From Prescottella sp. R16 (GTDB lineage: Bacteria; Actinomycetota; Actinomycetes; Mycobacteriales; Mycobacteriaceae), in the NCBI RefSeq assembly GCF_030656875.1, contig NZ_CP130943.1:4340001-4404000 (forward strand): a stretch of 64,000 bases of DNA, written 5' to 3'. Position numbers and translations under genes: made by a program. The notes below the pieces were generated by a model. The model had not been told where the DNA came from. It did not search any database and saw nothing but the letters and a program-made list of their open reading frames with translations. Shown in pieces: positions 54,859 to 63,549 of the stretch. Numbering within the stretch: position 1 is the stretch's first letter; the number at the start of each line of letters is the position of its first letter.

Positions 54859-55185
54859 TCAGGCGAACACCCAGTTGTGGAGGACGACGAACGTCGCGGT
54901 TCCACCGACGATGCTCAGCAGGGCGTGGGACCGCCACAGGTGCAGCCCCACGGTGACGGCCAGCGCGCCGGCGACGGGCAGTATCGACGCGGGCGCCAGG
55001 GTCACGTTCCGGACGGTGTAGACGGCGAGGATCAGCATGATCCCGACCGGCATGTGCGCGCCCAGGTAGTGGACGACGGCCGACGAGCGCAGCGGCGCGA
55101 TCACCGCGAACGGCACCGCCCGCAGCGCGAACGTCACCGCCAGGATCACGGCGAGGGTCGCCAGGACGTACGACAGGTCAGGCAC
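54859..55185 (-). CDS. azlD: AzlD-type branched-chain amino-acid exporter subunit
   Basis: A 108-residue membrane protein with about four helices: LATLAVILAVTFALRAVPFA, YLGAHMPVGIMLILAVYTV, and two further helices. This is the small subunit of the AzlCD branched-chain amino-acid exporter. The start is GTG 55185 with GCAGGAGGT upstream; it overlaps the azlC stop by 8 bp. Confidence 0.85.
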   Translation of the reverse strand: MPDLSYVLATLAVILAVTFALRAVPFAVIAPLRSSAVVHYLGAHMPVGIMLILAVYTVRNVTLAPASILPVAGALAVTVGLHLWRSHALLSIVGGTATFVVLHNWVFA

Positions 55186-55912
55186 GGACGGACCTCCTGC
55201 GCTGCCACGCGTAGCGGGCCAGCAGGGCGGTGACGAACAGTCCCATCGCGACCACCAGCATCTGTTCACGGGCGACGACGAGCGCGACGAGGGCACTGAG
55301 CAGGGCCAGGACCGGGCCGGGCACGTCCCGGCGTTCCCGGAACGCGTCGATCGTGAGCACCACGAACAGGGCGGTGAGCGCGAAGTCCAGGCCCTCGATC
55401 CGCATCGGCAGCGCGTTGCCGACGAGCGCACCGGCCACACCGCCGAGCACCCAGTACGACTGGCAGAACACCTGGATCAGCAGGATGCGGCGGCCGGTCA
55501 GCGACTCCGAATCCTTGGACGCGGTGACCGCGTACGTCTCGTCGGTGAGCGCGTACATGCTGTAGAGCCGCGCCGCCCGACCCCGGATCCGGTGCAGGGG
55601 GAACGACAGCGCATAGAAGACGTGCCGGAAGTTGACGAGCAGGGTCGTCATTGCGATCGACGCGAGCGGGGTCACGGCGAGCACGAGGCCGATGACGAGG
55701 AATTCGAGCGAGCCCGCATAGATCGTCACGGAGAAGATCGGCGTCCACCACCAGGAGAAACCCGACTGCACCATCAGCAGGCCGAACGCCACACCGAGCG
55801 GGAACAGACCGAACCCCACCGAGACGGTGTCCCGGGCAGCACTGCGCAGGTCCTCCCGCGCCGTGGCGGCGGGAGGACCTGCGGAAGCCCGATCGGTAAA
55901 CGTACTGGTCAC
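55178..55912 (-). CDS. azlC: AzlC-type branched-chain amino-acid exporter subunit
   Basis: A 244-residue membrane protein. The family block GFGLFPLGVAFGLLMVQSGF lies near residue 35, with YAGSLEFLVIGLVLA, VNFRHVFYALSFPLHR and ALTDETYAVTA following. With AzlD it would export leucine, isoleucine or valine. The start is GTG 55912. The Lrp regulator gene is divergent, 79 bp away, with an inverted repeat between. Confidence 0.87.
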   Translation of the reverse strand: MTSTFTDRASAGPPAATAREDLRSAARDTVSVGFGLFPLGVAFGLLMVQSGFSWWWTPIFSVTIYAGSLEFLVIGLVLAVTPLASIAMTTLLVNFRHVFYALSFPLHRIRGRAARLYSMYALTDETYAVTASKDSESLTGRRILLIQVFCQSYWVLGGVAGALVGNALPMRIEGLDFALTALFVVLTIDAFRERRDVPGPVLALLSALVALVVAREQMLVVAMGLFVTALLARYAWQRRRSVRA

Positions 55913-55958
55913 ACCGCAATTTTAGTGCGTCGTGCAGGAAATATGGTTGCCATGTATT

Positions 55959-55971
55959 GCGTCAGAGACGC
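55959..55971. promoter_or_regulatory. Inverted repeat in the azlC/Lrp divergent promoter
   Basis: GCGTC-AGA-GACGC is a perfect 5-bp inverted repeat, flanked by ATTGCG and GCGCAAT, which extend the symmetry imperfectly. It lies midway between azlC and the Lrp-type gene and is a plausible Lrp binding site. Confidence 0.5.
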
Positions 55972-55991
55972 AGTAGGCGCAATATTTCTGC

Positions 55992-56426
55992 GTGGATGAT
56001 CTCGACCGCGCAATTTTGCGCGAGCTCAGCGTGAACGGGCGTATCTCCAATGCCGATCTCGCCGACCGGGTCGGACTCACCCCCGCCCCGTGCCTGCGGC
56101 GGGTCCGCCGCCTCGAAGCCGACGGCGTCATCACCGGCTATCGGGCCGTCGTCGACGCCGATGCCGTCGGACGAGGATGGGAGGTACTCGTCAACGCCGA
56201 AATCGTCTCGCAGGACCGCCGCACCGTCGAAGCATTCGAGGCCGCCGTCGGCGCGTTCGACGAGGTCGTCGAGTTCCGGCGAATGATCGGCCGGCCCGAC
56301 TACTTCATCCGCGTCGCCGTCGCCGACCTCAACGCCTTCGAAGTGTTCCTGCGCACCAAACTCATGGAACAGCCCGCGATCTCGAAACTCGAATCGCACC
56401 TGACGATGAAGAAACTGAAGGGGTGA
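55992..56426 (+). CDS. Lrp/AsnC-family regulator of azlCD
   Basis: A 144-residue regulator: winged helix-turn-helix (DLDRAILRELSVNGRISNAD, then LADRVGLTPAPCLRRVRRLE, then ADGVITGYRAVVD), followed by a RAM domain with FIRVAVADLNAF. It is divergent from azlCD, the classic arrangement in which Lrp senses branched-chain amino acids and activates export. The start is GTG 55992. Confidence 0.87.
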   Translation: MDDLDRAILRELSVNGRISNADLADRVGLTPAPCLRRVRRLEADGVITGYRAVVDADAVGRGWEVLVNAEIVSQDRRTVEAFEAAVGAFDEVVEFRRMIGRPDYFIRVAVADLNAFEVFLRTKLMEQPAISKLESHLTMKKLKG

Positions 56427-56588
56427 CTTCCCTACCGGCCACCCGTCTCCGTGCCGTTTCCCAGCGCACCCCGGCAACGTTTCCCTGAGATCGCTGCCCC
56501 AAAGGACCAGACAGACCACTGCTGGGCAGGTCGGTCCTGTCTCGAACTCGGCGAGCTGTTCCGAACACCGGCGACGAGATGAGTCACA

Positions 56589-56708
56589 GTGGGCAACCGA
56601 GGCCAGTCGACCGGTCCGCACCTGCACTTCGAGGTGTGGAATCCGGCCGGCTACCAGGTCGATCCGCTGATCTGGCTGCACGACAGCGGAGTCGCCGTCG
56701 ACTGGTGA
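56589..56708 (+). pseudogene. Remnant of a peptidase M23 (LytM) C-terminus
   Basis: A 39-codon frame ending at TGA 56706-56708 reads VGNRGQSTGPHLHFEVWNPA and then GYQVDPLIWL. HLHFEVW, with its HxH zinc and catalytic His residues, is the end of the M23 endopeptidase domain, which cuts peptidoglycan cross-links. An in-frame TGA (56580-56582) lies just upstream and the rest of the domain is missing. It is therefore a fragment, left by deletion. The GTG at 56589 is not a convincing start. Confidence 0.7.
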
Positions 56709-56720
56709 CCCGGCTCCGGG

Positions 56721-58259
56721 TCACACCGGGTCGAGCTCGGCGCGCAGCTCACGCTTGAGCAGCTTGCCGCTCTGGTTGCGAGGCAACGCCGAGACGAAGC
56801 GAATTCGCTTGGGCACCTTGAACGGTGCGATGCGATCTCGGACGTGGTCCACGAGCACCTGTGCCGTGACCACATCCGGGTCGGCGTCGTCGCGCAGCAC
56901 TACGACGGCCGTCACGGCCTCGATCCACTTCTCGTCGGGCACGCCGATCACCGCTACCTCGGCCACGCCGGGGTGCGTGTAGAGAGCGTCCTCCACCTCT
57001 CGGGACGCCACCAGGATTCCGCCGGTGTTGATCACGTCCTTGATCCGGTCGACCACGGTGATGTACCCCTCGGCGTCGCGAGTCACCAGATCTCCGGAAT
57101 GGAACCAACCGTCCCGGAACGCCTCGGCCGTGGCCTCCGGATTGTCCCAGTACCCTTGGCACAGTTGCGGAGAACGATAGAGAATCTCGCCCGACTCGCC
57201 GTCGGGGACGTCGTCTCCGTTCGCGTCCACCACCCGGGTCTCGACGAAGTAGACCGCACGACCGCACGACGACGGCCGCGCCTCGTGCTCGTCGGGGCCG
57301 AGCACCGTTGCGAGCGGGCCGATCTCGGACTGCCCGAAGCAGTTGTAGAAGCCGAGGTCCGGGTACCGCTCACGTAGCCGGTTCAGGACCGTGACCGGCA
57401 TGATCGACGCGCCGTACTGCGCCTTCCGCAGCGACGAGAGATCACGCCTCTCGAGGTCCGGATGCCCCGCGAGCGGAACCCACACGGTCGGGGCGAGGAA
57501 CAGCGAGCCGATCCGATCGGCCTCGATGCGGCGCAGGATCTCGGGGATGTCCGGCGTCTGCATCAGGTGCACGGTCGCCCCCACCGACAGGTACGGCAGC
57601 ATGAACACGTGCATTCCTGCGGAGTGATACAGCGGCATGCAGATCAACGGATTGTCGTCGGCGTTCAGCCCGAGGGCGATCACCGACGACACGTACTCGT
57701 GCACCAGTGCGCTGTGGGTCATCATGGCGCCCTTGGGCTTCGATGTCGTGCCGGAGGTGTAGAGCAGCTGCGCCAGGTCGCCACCGGACACCCGGGCCGG
57801 CGCTTCCGGGTCGTCGTCGGCCCGCGCCCACTCGAGCAGCGAGTCGCCCTCGCCCCGAAGCGCGACCACGTGCTCGAGCCCGAGATCGGCGCAGACGGAT
57901 TCGAGGGTTGACCGAAGCGCCGGGTCGACCAGTACGGCCCGGGACCCCGATTGTGCAAGCAGGTAATGCAATTCGTCGCCGGTGAGCGCGTAGTTCACCG
58001 GCACGTGGACCAGGCCGGCGCGGGAGCAGGCCAGGAAGCCGATGACGTAGGCGTCGGAGTTGACGCCGTACCCGGCCACCCGGTCGCCGGGGACCAGTCC
58101 GAGCGCGAGCAGGCGCCCGGCGGCGCGGGTGACGGCGTCGTCCAGTTCGCGATACGTCCAGCTGCGGTCGTCGAAAGTCAGAGCAGTGTGTTCGGGCCGT
58201 CTCGCGGCGGACCGACGGAGCACTCCGTCGACGGTGTCGGTGCGCGGATCCTCACTCAT
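56721..58259 (-). CDS. Acyl-CoA synthetase (class I adenylate-forming)
   Basis: A 512-residue enzyme that activates a carboxylic acid to its CoA thioester. The AMP-binding P-loop is LLYTSGTTSKPKGAMMTHS, motif A5-like GFYNCFGQSEIGPLATVLG, A7 GWFHSGDLVTRD, the hinge Asp-Arg in VVDRIKDVINTGG, and the catalytic Lys in NQSGKLLKREL. It belongs to the FadD/long- or medium-chain group; the substrate cannot be named. The start is ATG 58259. Convergent with the M23 remnant. Confidence 0.88.
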   Translation of the reverse strand: MSEDPRTDTVDGVLRRSAARRPEHTALTFDDRSWTYRELDDAVTRAAGRLLALGLVPGDRVAGYGVNSDAYVIGFLACSRAGLVHVPVNYALTGDELHYLLAQSGSRAVLVDPALRSTLESVCADLGLEHVVALRGEGDSLLEWARADDDPEAPARVSGGDLAQLLYTSGTTSKPKGAMMTHSALVHEYVSSVIALGLNADDNPLICMPLYHSAGMHVFMLPYLSVGATVHLMQTPDIPEILRRIEADRIGSLFLAPTVWVPLAGHPDLERRDLSSLRKAQYGASIMPVTVLNRLRERYPDLGFYNCFGQSEIGPLATVLGPDEHEARPSSCGRAVYFVETRVVDANGDDVPDGESGEILYRSPQLCQGYWDNPEATAEAFRDGWFHSGDLVTRDAEGYITVVDRIKDVINTGGILVASREVEDALYTHPGVAEVAVIGVPDEKWIEAVTAVVVLRDDADPDVVTAQVLVDHVRDRIAPFKVPKRIRFVSALPRNQSGKLLKRELRAELDPV

Positions 58260-58346
58260 GTGACGCAGGTTATAGGACGTCCAACTATTGCGTAAGGGCT
58301 TTCTTTCCGCTCAGCGGTTGTGTAGTTTCGCGCGTCCGCCTCGGAA

Positions 58347-58718
58347 TCAGCCGCCGAAAGCGGCCGTGATCGCCGCCATGTCGAAGTAGTCCCGCCACGC
58401 GGCGATCTTCCCGTCGACCACCTCGAACACGCCCATGACCGGTAGCGGCGTCGCCTTGCCGAGCCCGCGGAGCACGTCCGTGCGTTCGTTCATCACGAGG
58501 CCGCCCGACTCGACCTGCTTGTGGATCTGGAAGTCGATGCCCTCGAACATCGCCAGGAAGCCCTCGAGGAACTCCCGAATCGCGGCGCGGCCCTTCACTG
58601 GATCCATCGGAATATTGTGGTAGACAGCATCTTCGGTGAAACAGTCCGCGATCACCGCGGGGTCCGGATCGGACCAGAGGGCACAGAACTCGGTGACCAG
58701 ATCTTCGGCAGCACTCAT
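58347..58718 (-). CDS. Limonene-1,2-epoxide-hydrolase-like protein
   Basis: A 123-residue NTF2-fold protein with the LEH layout. The Arg-x-Asp pair is in NERTDVLRG, and the second Asp in WRDYFDMA; together they match the Asp-Arg-Asp catalytic triad of limonene-epoxide hydrolases. It may hydrolyse a terpenoid or steroid epoxide, or be a SnoaL-like binding protein. The start is ATG 58718 behind GGAG. It is upstream of the acyl-CoA synthetase on the same strand, with 87 bp between. Confidence 0.72.
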   Translation of the reverse strand: MSAAEDLVTEFCALWSDPDPAVIADCFTEDAVYHNIPMDPVKGRAAIREFLEGFLAMFEGIDFQIHKQVESGGLVMNERTDVLRGLGKATPLPVMGVFEVVDGKIAAWRDYFDMAAITAAFGG

Positions 58719-59117
58719 GCATTCACTCCAGTTCTCGCATCCAGTTCCCGATCGGTTCGGGTGAGGCTCTCGATGTAGGGCGCCTGCTCGCGAGATCGCC
58801 TGCGCTGTAGGACCTCCCGCCGATTCCGCCGAGCAGGTCCAGCATGCCGGGGTCGGCGGCAAGGAACGTCATCTCCGTGGCGGTGACCACGCCGAGTACT
58901 GCGCCGCAGTCCACCTGCGCGGACAACTCGGCGAGCGCCGCGTCCAGTCCACGTTTCCTCCCACCCTCGCCACAGTAACCGATATTCGTCCAGTGCGACA
59001 CGAATATTCGTCTCGCATCTTTTCGGGAGGATCCCGCCGACGACCGCTCCGTCAACGCTCGACACCGTCGACATCGAGGGGGGCGACGTCGCCTTCGAGG
59101 ACGAGGACACCTTCCCC
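58719..59117. other. Decayed stretch without an intact gene
   Basis: About 400 bp with no credible full gene. On the minus strand around 58819-58950 a protein-like stretch (GLDAALAELSAQVDCGAVLG, then VVTATEMTFLAADPGMLDLL) stands out from low-quality flanks, suggesting the remains of a lost gene that I cannot identify. Confidence 0.45.
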
Positions 59118-59384
59118 GTGTCGACCATCTACTCGATGCCCACCGGGGCGGTGCCGGGAAAGACGTTGCAGTGCATGGCCGTCCGGGAGCATCGAGTGAA
59201 CCGCCCCATCGTGCCCCCGCCCTTCCGGCGAAGCCGGACCAGTGAGTACATCGAGCCGGTTCTCGAACCGCTCGCACACGAGCTGATCGATCGCTGCGCC
59301 GGTAGCCGGCTCGCACTGGCCGAACTGGACACCGCGCTGACGATCCTGCTGAGCCGGCCACTCACCGCGGCAGCACCCCGTTGA
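59118..59384 (+). pseudogene. Possible cytochrome P450 N-terminal fragment
   Basis: In the frame ending at TGA 59384, residues read REHRVNRPIVPPPFRRSRTS, then EYIEPVLEPLAHELIDRCAG. This resembles the 'EHxRxRRxVxxxF' helix C region of bacterial P450s. The I-helix, ExxR and Cys-haem motifs are absent and the frame ends in the adjacent TetR gene. It may be a deletion remnant of a P450. The frame is open upstream to about 58983, but that part has no P450 likeness. Confidence 0.4.
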
Positions 59385-59955
59385 GCAGGATGTCGACGAG
59401 CGACGACGCGAGCCGCTCCTGGTCCTGCACGTCCCGTACCGACTGCGCGAAGATCGCCGCGCCGGCGATGACGTCGAGCAGAACCTCGGAGTCGACACCG
59501 GCACGAATCTCGCCGGCGGTGGTCGCGTCGGCGATCCGCTGCGCGAGAACCTCACGGATCACATCGATCTGACCGGTGACCAGCGTCGTCCGGGTCGTCT
59601 CGTCGGTGCGGCCCTCACTCATCAACCCCGGGACGGCCTCCCTGGTGGCCGGAGCCCCGAACAGCGCGACCGCACCGCGGGTGAGGCGTTCGATCTCGTC
59701 GACGATCGGCAGATCCGACTCCCACTCGGTCACCACCGTCGGGTAGACGGCGTCGTGCACGACGTGCGCCTTCGACGGCCACCGCCGGTAGATCGCGGGA
59801 CGGCCCACACCGGCCCGGGTGGCGATGGCGTCGATCGACGTTCCCGCGTACCCGTTCTCGATCAGCAGTTCCCGGGTTGCCTGCAGCACCGCGTCGTCGA
59901 TCGCAGGATTGCGCTGCGGCCCCAACCGGTGCTGCGCAGGAATTTTCAACGACAT
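59362..59955 (-). CDS. TetR-family transcriptional regulator
   Basis: A 197-residue repressor. The helix-turn-helix is GTSIDAIATRAGVGRPAIYR followed by RWPSKAHVVHDAVYP, typical of TetR/AcrR proteins with a C-terminal TetR_C_16-like domain. The start is ATG 59955. It is divergent from the phosphotransferase gene, and an inverted repeat lies in the shared promoter. Its 3' end overlaps the P450-like fragment by 23 bp. Confidence 0.85.
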   Translation of the reverse strand: MSLKIPAQHRLGPQRNPAIDDAVLQATRELLIENGYAGTSIDAIATRAGVGRPAIYRRWPSKAHVVHDAVYPTVVTEWESDLPIVDEIERLTRGAVALFGAPATREAVPGLMSEGRTDETTRTTLVTGQIDVIREVLAQRIADATTAGEIRAGVDSEVLLDVIAGAAIFAQSVRDVQDQERLASSLVDILLNGVLPR

Positions 59956-59978
59956 TCTTCAAACCTCTTACACGGAAA

Positions 59979-60004
59979 CGTGACAGTCGTTACATTGTGT
60001 CACG
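59979..60004. promoter_or_regulatory. Inverted repeat in the TetR/phosphotransferase promoter
   Basis: CGTGACA at 59979-59985 and TGTCACG at 59998-60004 form a perfect 7-bp inverted repeat with a 12-bp spacer, between the divergent TetR gene and the phosphotransferase. It is a likely binding site for that TetR protein. Confidence 0.6.
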
Positions 60005-60101
60005 GCTCAGTCGATACGGAATGTATCGGGTAGGCCATCCGAGTCCCGCAGACCGGGAGGCCGCCGCTCCTCAGCGGCCTCCCGCCCACCGAAGGGTCGT
60101 C

Positions 60102-61271
60102 ATGAGCGCCGAGCACACCACCGGAAACCCGGACTTCTCCGAAGTGGCCCGTCCCGGCGCATCCCGCACCGACCCCGCCGAACTCGCGCACCGCTTGCAG
60201 ACCTGGCTGCGGACCACACTGCCCACCGATGCGGAACCGCAGGTCGTAGACGTGCAGGTGCCCGACGCGAACGGCATGTCCAACGAGACGATCCTGTTCG
60301 ACGCCGTGTGGCTCGAGACCGGCGAACGCCGGCACCACCACCTCGTGGCCCGCATCGCACCTGCCCCGTCGGGGGTGCCGATCTTCCCGTCGTACGACCT
60401 GGACCGGCAGTACCGGATCATGCAGGCCGTCGGCGAACGGTCGACCGTTCCGGTGCCACGCGTGTACTGGTCGGAGACGTCACCGGAGCCGCTCGGGGGC
60501 GAATTCTTCGTCATGGAACGCCGTGACGGGCTGATCCCGCCGGACGTGATGCCCTACAACTTCGGCTCGTGGCTGTCGGAGTGCACCGACACCGAACGAC
60601 GCCGACTGCAGGACGCCTCGGTCGGTGTCCTCGCCGATCTGCACGCGATACCCGAACCGGCGCAACTATTCCCGGACGCGGACGAGGATTCCGCCGCGGC
60701 CGCGCTGCGCGCCCACGTCGACGGGCAGCGCCGCTACTACGAGTGGGCGACGGCGGGCGGACCGCGCTCGCCGCTCATCGAACGCGCTCTCGACTGGCTC
60801 GATACGCACTGCCCGTCCCCGTCCGGCCCGGCCGTGCTCTGCTGGGGCGACTCGCGGATCGGGAACGTCATCTACCGCGACTTCGAGCCCGTCGCGGTCC
60901 TGGACTGGGAGATGGCGACGATCGGGCCCCGCGAACTCGACCTCGGCTGGATGATCTTCATCCACCGCTTCTTCGAGGACCTCGCGGCCGTCGCCGGACT
61001 ACCGGGACTGCCCGATCTGCTGCGCCGCGACGACGTCGCCCGCACCTACACCGACCGTACCGGGCACACCCCCGAGGATCTGGACTTCTACACCCTGTAC
61101 GCAGCCCTGAGGCACGCGATCATCATGTTCCGGATCCAATGCCGCGCAGTGGCATTCGGTCAGGCCGAGGCGCCGGCCGACCCGGACGACATGATCATGC
61201 ACCGCAAGGCGCTCGAAGAGATGCTCGCCGGCACCTACTGGGGCCGCGTCGACGGAACGGAGGTGGCGTGA
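60102..61271 (+). CDS. Aminoglycoside-phosphotransferase-fold protein (ACAD10-like)
   Basis: A 389-residue protein kinase-like fold. The catalytic loop is LCWGDSRIGNVIY (Asp of WGDSRIGN), and the magnesium loop is VLDWEMATIGPRELDLGWM. The FFVMER block lies near residue 135. This is the group often linked to acyl-CoA dehydrogenases (ACAD10/11 kinase domain), which phosphorylates hydroxyacyl substrates. It is co-translated with the next gene (TGATG overlap). The start is ATG 60102. Confidence 0.78.
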   Translation: MSAEHTTGNPDFSEVARPGASRTDPAELAHRLQTWLRTTLPTDAEPQVVDVQVPDANGMSNETILFDAVWLETGERRHHHLVARIAPAPSGVPIFPSYDLDRQYRIMQAVGERSTVPVPRVYWSETSPEPLGGEFFVMERRDGLIPPDVMPYNFGSWLSECTDTERRRLQDASVGVLADLHAIPEPAQLFPDADEDSAAAALRAHVDGQRRYYEWATAGGPRSPLIERALDWLDTHCPSPSGPAVLCWGDSRIGNVIYRDFEPVAVLDWEMATIGPRELDLGWMIFIHRFFEDLAAVAGLPGLPDLLRRDDVARTYTDRTGHTPEDLDFYTLYAALRHAIIMFRIQCRAVAFGQAEAPADPDDMIMHRKALEEMLAGTYWGRVDGTEVA

Positions 61272-62431
61272 TGCTCTCCCCCATGGACGACTTCCCGGTG
61301 CACCAGATCGCCGAACCGATCCGGCACGTCGGCACGTCGGACCGCAACTTCTACGACCGCTACTACTTCAACTGCCATCCCGGCCTCGACTACGACGGCG
61401 AACCGCTGTTCCTCATCGTCGGCCTGGGCCAGTACCCGAATCTCGGTGTCACCGACGGGTTCGCGGTGCTTCGCCGCGGCGACGACCACATCGTGGCACG
61501 GGCGTCCAAAGCCCTCGGCCACGACCGCATGGACGTCTCCGTCGGCCCGCTGCGCATCGAGGTGATCGAAGGCCTGCACCGGCTGCGGGTGGTCCTCGAG
61601 CCCACCGCGGAGGCACCCGACCTGTCGTTCGATCTCGTCTTCACCTCGGACACCCCGGCCGCCTTGGAGGCCAGGCATTTCCACCGCCAGCTCGAGCGGG
61701 TCACGTTCGACACCCAGCGGTTCGTGCAGACCGGACGGTGGGAGGGCACCCTGACCGTCGACGGGGAGACGATCCCCGTCACCCCCGACACGTGGCGCGG
61801 CAACCGGGACCGGTCCTGGGGTGTGCGCCCGGTCGGCGAAGCCGAACCGGCCGGCCGCCGCGCCGACCCGGCGCTCGCCGGCGACCAGAACTTCTTCTGG
61901 ATCTACGCGGTCATGCAGTTCGACGACTTCTCGATCGTCACGATCGTGCAGGAGGACCGCCGTGGCCGGCGGATCGTCGAGGACGCCACCCGCGTGTGGA
62001 CCGACCGCAGTCGTGAACCCGAATGGCTCGGCCGCACCGAACACGACCTGTCGTTCGTCTCGGGCACGCGGGAGGTGGCCGCCGGCACCCTCGAGTTCCA
62101 TCGCCCCGGCGGGTACGGGCGACCCGACGACGTCCTCACCGTCACGTGCGAGCCGGTTCTCCCCCACTACCTCGGCGTCGGCACCGGCTACGGCCTCGAA
62201 CAGGACTGGCGGCACGGCATGTGGCAGGGCGAACTCGTCGTGCAGGGCCTGCGCGAGAAGGTTCCCGACATCGAGCCGTGGAAGAAGATGTTCTGCCCCG
62301 TCGACAACCTGACCCGGTTCACGCTCACCGAGAACGGCGTCACCCACACCGGTTCCGGCCTGTTCGAGGTCGCCGTGATCGGCCCGTGCGACCGCTACGG
62401 GTTCGACGGCGCCGGCGACGTCGCCCCCTGA
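61271..62431 (+). CDS. Unknown protein coupled to the phosphotransferase
   Basis: A 386-residue protein I do not recognise. It has no signal peptide or membrane helix. It is rich in beta strands with several Trp/Arg motifs: TWRGNRDRSWGVRPVGEAEP, EDATRVWTDR, VLPHYLGVGTGYGLEQDWRH, and a late GPCDRYGFDG. The overall build suggests a lipocalin- or CrtC-like beta barrel that binds a hydrophobic ligand, but this is a guess. The ATG 61271 overlaps the phosphotransferase stop; GGAGGTGG sits just upstream. The strict pairing implies a shared pathway. Confidence 0.65.
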   Translation: MLSPMDDFPVHQIAEPIRHVGTSDRNFYDRYYFNCHPGLDYDGEPLFLIVGLGQYPNLGVTDGFAVLRRGDDHIVARASKALGHDRMDVSVGPLRIEVIEGLHRLRVVLEPTAEAPDLSFDLVFTSDTPAALEARHFHRQLERVTFDTQRFVQTGRWEGTLTVDGETIPVTPDTWRGNRDRSWGVRPVGEAEPAGRRADPALAGDQNFFWIYAVMQFDDFSIVTIVQEDRRGRRIVEDATRVWTDRSREPEWLGRTEHDLSFVSGTREVAAGTLEFHRPGGYGRPDDVLTVTCEPVLPHYLGVGTGYGLEQDWRHGMWQGELVVQGLREKVPDIEPWKKMFCPVDNLTRFTLTENGVTHTGSGLFEVAVIGPCDRYGFDGAGDVAP

Positions 62432-62483
62432 ACCACCACGACTTGCGAACGAGAATCAACCCCTCGGTCCTCGTTCGCCGCCC

Positions 62484-62528
62484 GCCCGGGCGGTCCTGTA
62501 CCCCTCCCCCGACCAGGACCGCCCGGGC
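62484..62528 (+). terminator. Hairpin after the phosphotransferase operon
   Basis: A perfect 15-bp inverted repeat: GCCCGGGCGGTCCTG at 62484-62498 and its complement at 62514-62528, loop 15 nt. It lies 52 bp after the operon stop and 176 bp before ppm1. A shorter stem (GCGAACGAG/CTCGTTCGC) lies just before it. Confidence 0.6.
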
Positions 62529-62704
62529 ACCCTCCCTCCCCGACCGGGCCCGGCGTCACACCACAGCGAGAGGCCCGGATGGTGAACATCACCGTGAACC
62601 CGCCTGAACACTCGAATAAGCACAGGTAAGTTGCCTTCGTATGCATTGATGACCACACTCGTTTCCGCCGGAGACGACAGCGTGTGATCACCAGGGAAGG
62701 CGCC

Positions 62705-63439
62705 ATGGACAGCAGTTCGCCGAAAACCACCATCGTTGTGCCCACATACAACGAACGCGACAACCTGCCGAAACTCGTCGAGCGGCTGGCTGCGTTGGAG
62801 GTCCCGAACCTGCACCTGCTGGTGGTCGACGACAACTCCCCCGACGGCACCGGCGACGTCGCCGAGAAACTGTCCGAGGAGTCGACGCTTCCCATCCGGG
62901 TGCTGCACCGCACCGTCAAGGACGGGCTCGGCCGTGCCTACGTCGCCGGCATGACCCGGGCACTCGACGAGGGCGCCGACATCGTCATCCAGATGGACGC
63001 CGACCTGTCGCACCCGACCGAGGTCGTCCCGACGATGATCCGCACCCTCACCACGACGGACGCCGCCGTGGTCCTCGGCTCCCGCTACGTGCCCGGCGGC
63101 GCGGTCGCGAGCGACTGGCCGTGGCACCGCAAGGCACTGTCGGCGTGGGCGAACTTCTACGTCAATGCGATCCTGCGGCTCGGCGTCAAGGACGCGACCG
63201 CCGGGTTCAAGGCGTGGCACGCCGACACGCTCCGCGCGATCGACGTCGCGTCCATCCACTCCAACGGCTACTCGTTCCAGGTGGAGATGAACTACCGCAC
63301 CACCAGCCGCGGCATGCGCATCGCCGAGGTGCCGATCCGCTTCGAGGAGCGCATCGAAGGCGTCTCCAAGATGAGCCTGGGGGTCCAGCTCGAGTCGGCG
63401 CTGGTGCCGTGGAAGCTGCGGTTCGGCAAGAAGGCCTGA
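62705..63439 (+). CDS. ppm1: Polyprenol-phosphate mannosyltransferase
   Basis: A 244-residue GT2 glycosyltransferase that makes polyprenyl-phosphate-mannose, the donor for lipoglycan and glycoprotein mannosylation. Motifs: TIVVPTYNERDNLPKLVERL, LLVVDDNSPDGTGDVAE, DADLSHP for the metal-binding Asp residues, and RFEERIEGVSKMS near the end. It is the stand-alone catalytic domain, without the Lnt domain fused to it in M. tuberculosis Ppm1. The start is ATG 62705 with GGGAAGG upstream. Confidence 0.88.
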   Translation: MDSSSPKTTIVVPTYNERDNLPKLVERLAALEVPNLHLLVVDDNSPDGTGDVAEKLSEESTLPIRVLHRTVKDGLGRAYVAGMTRALDEGADIVIQMDADLSHPTEVVPTMIRTLTTTDAAVVLGSRYVPGGAVASDWPWHRKALSAWANFYVNAILRLGVKDATAGFKAWHADTLRAIDVASIHSNGYSFQVEMNYRTTSRGMRIAEVPIRFEERIEGVSKMSLGVQLESALVPWKLRFGKKA

Positions 63440-63468
63440 TCCGGCGGTTCACCCGCCACGGGTGATTT

Positions 63469-63513
63469 CGACTCGGCCGCGCACATTCCCCGGAACTGTG
63501 CGCGGCCGAGTCG
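63469..63513 (+). terminator. Terminator after ppm1
   Basis: A perfect 17-bp inverted repeat: CGACTCGGCCGCGCACA at 63469-63485 and its complement at 63497-63513, loop 11 nt, 29 bp after the ppm1 stop. TTAGCG follows, so the tail is short. Confidence 0.65.
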
Positions 63514-63549
63514 TTAGCGTGTCGATGTCACCGACACGAAGAGGTTCCC

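Noticed and set aside
62432..62704. Iron-box (IdeR) or small gene between the phosphotransferase operon and ppm1
   Set aside because: No TTAGGTTAG-type palindrome is present, and the only structure is the terminator-like hairpin; open frames there are poor.
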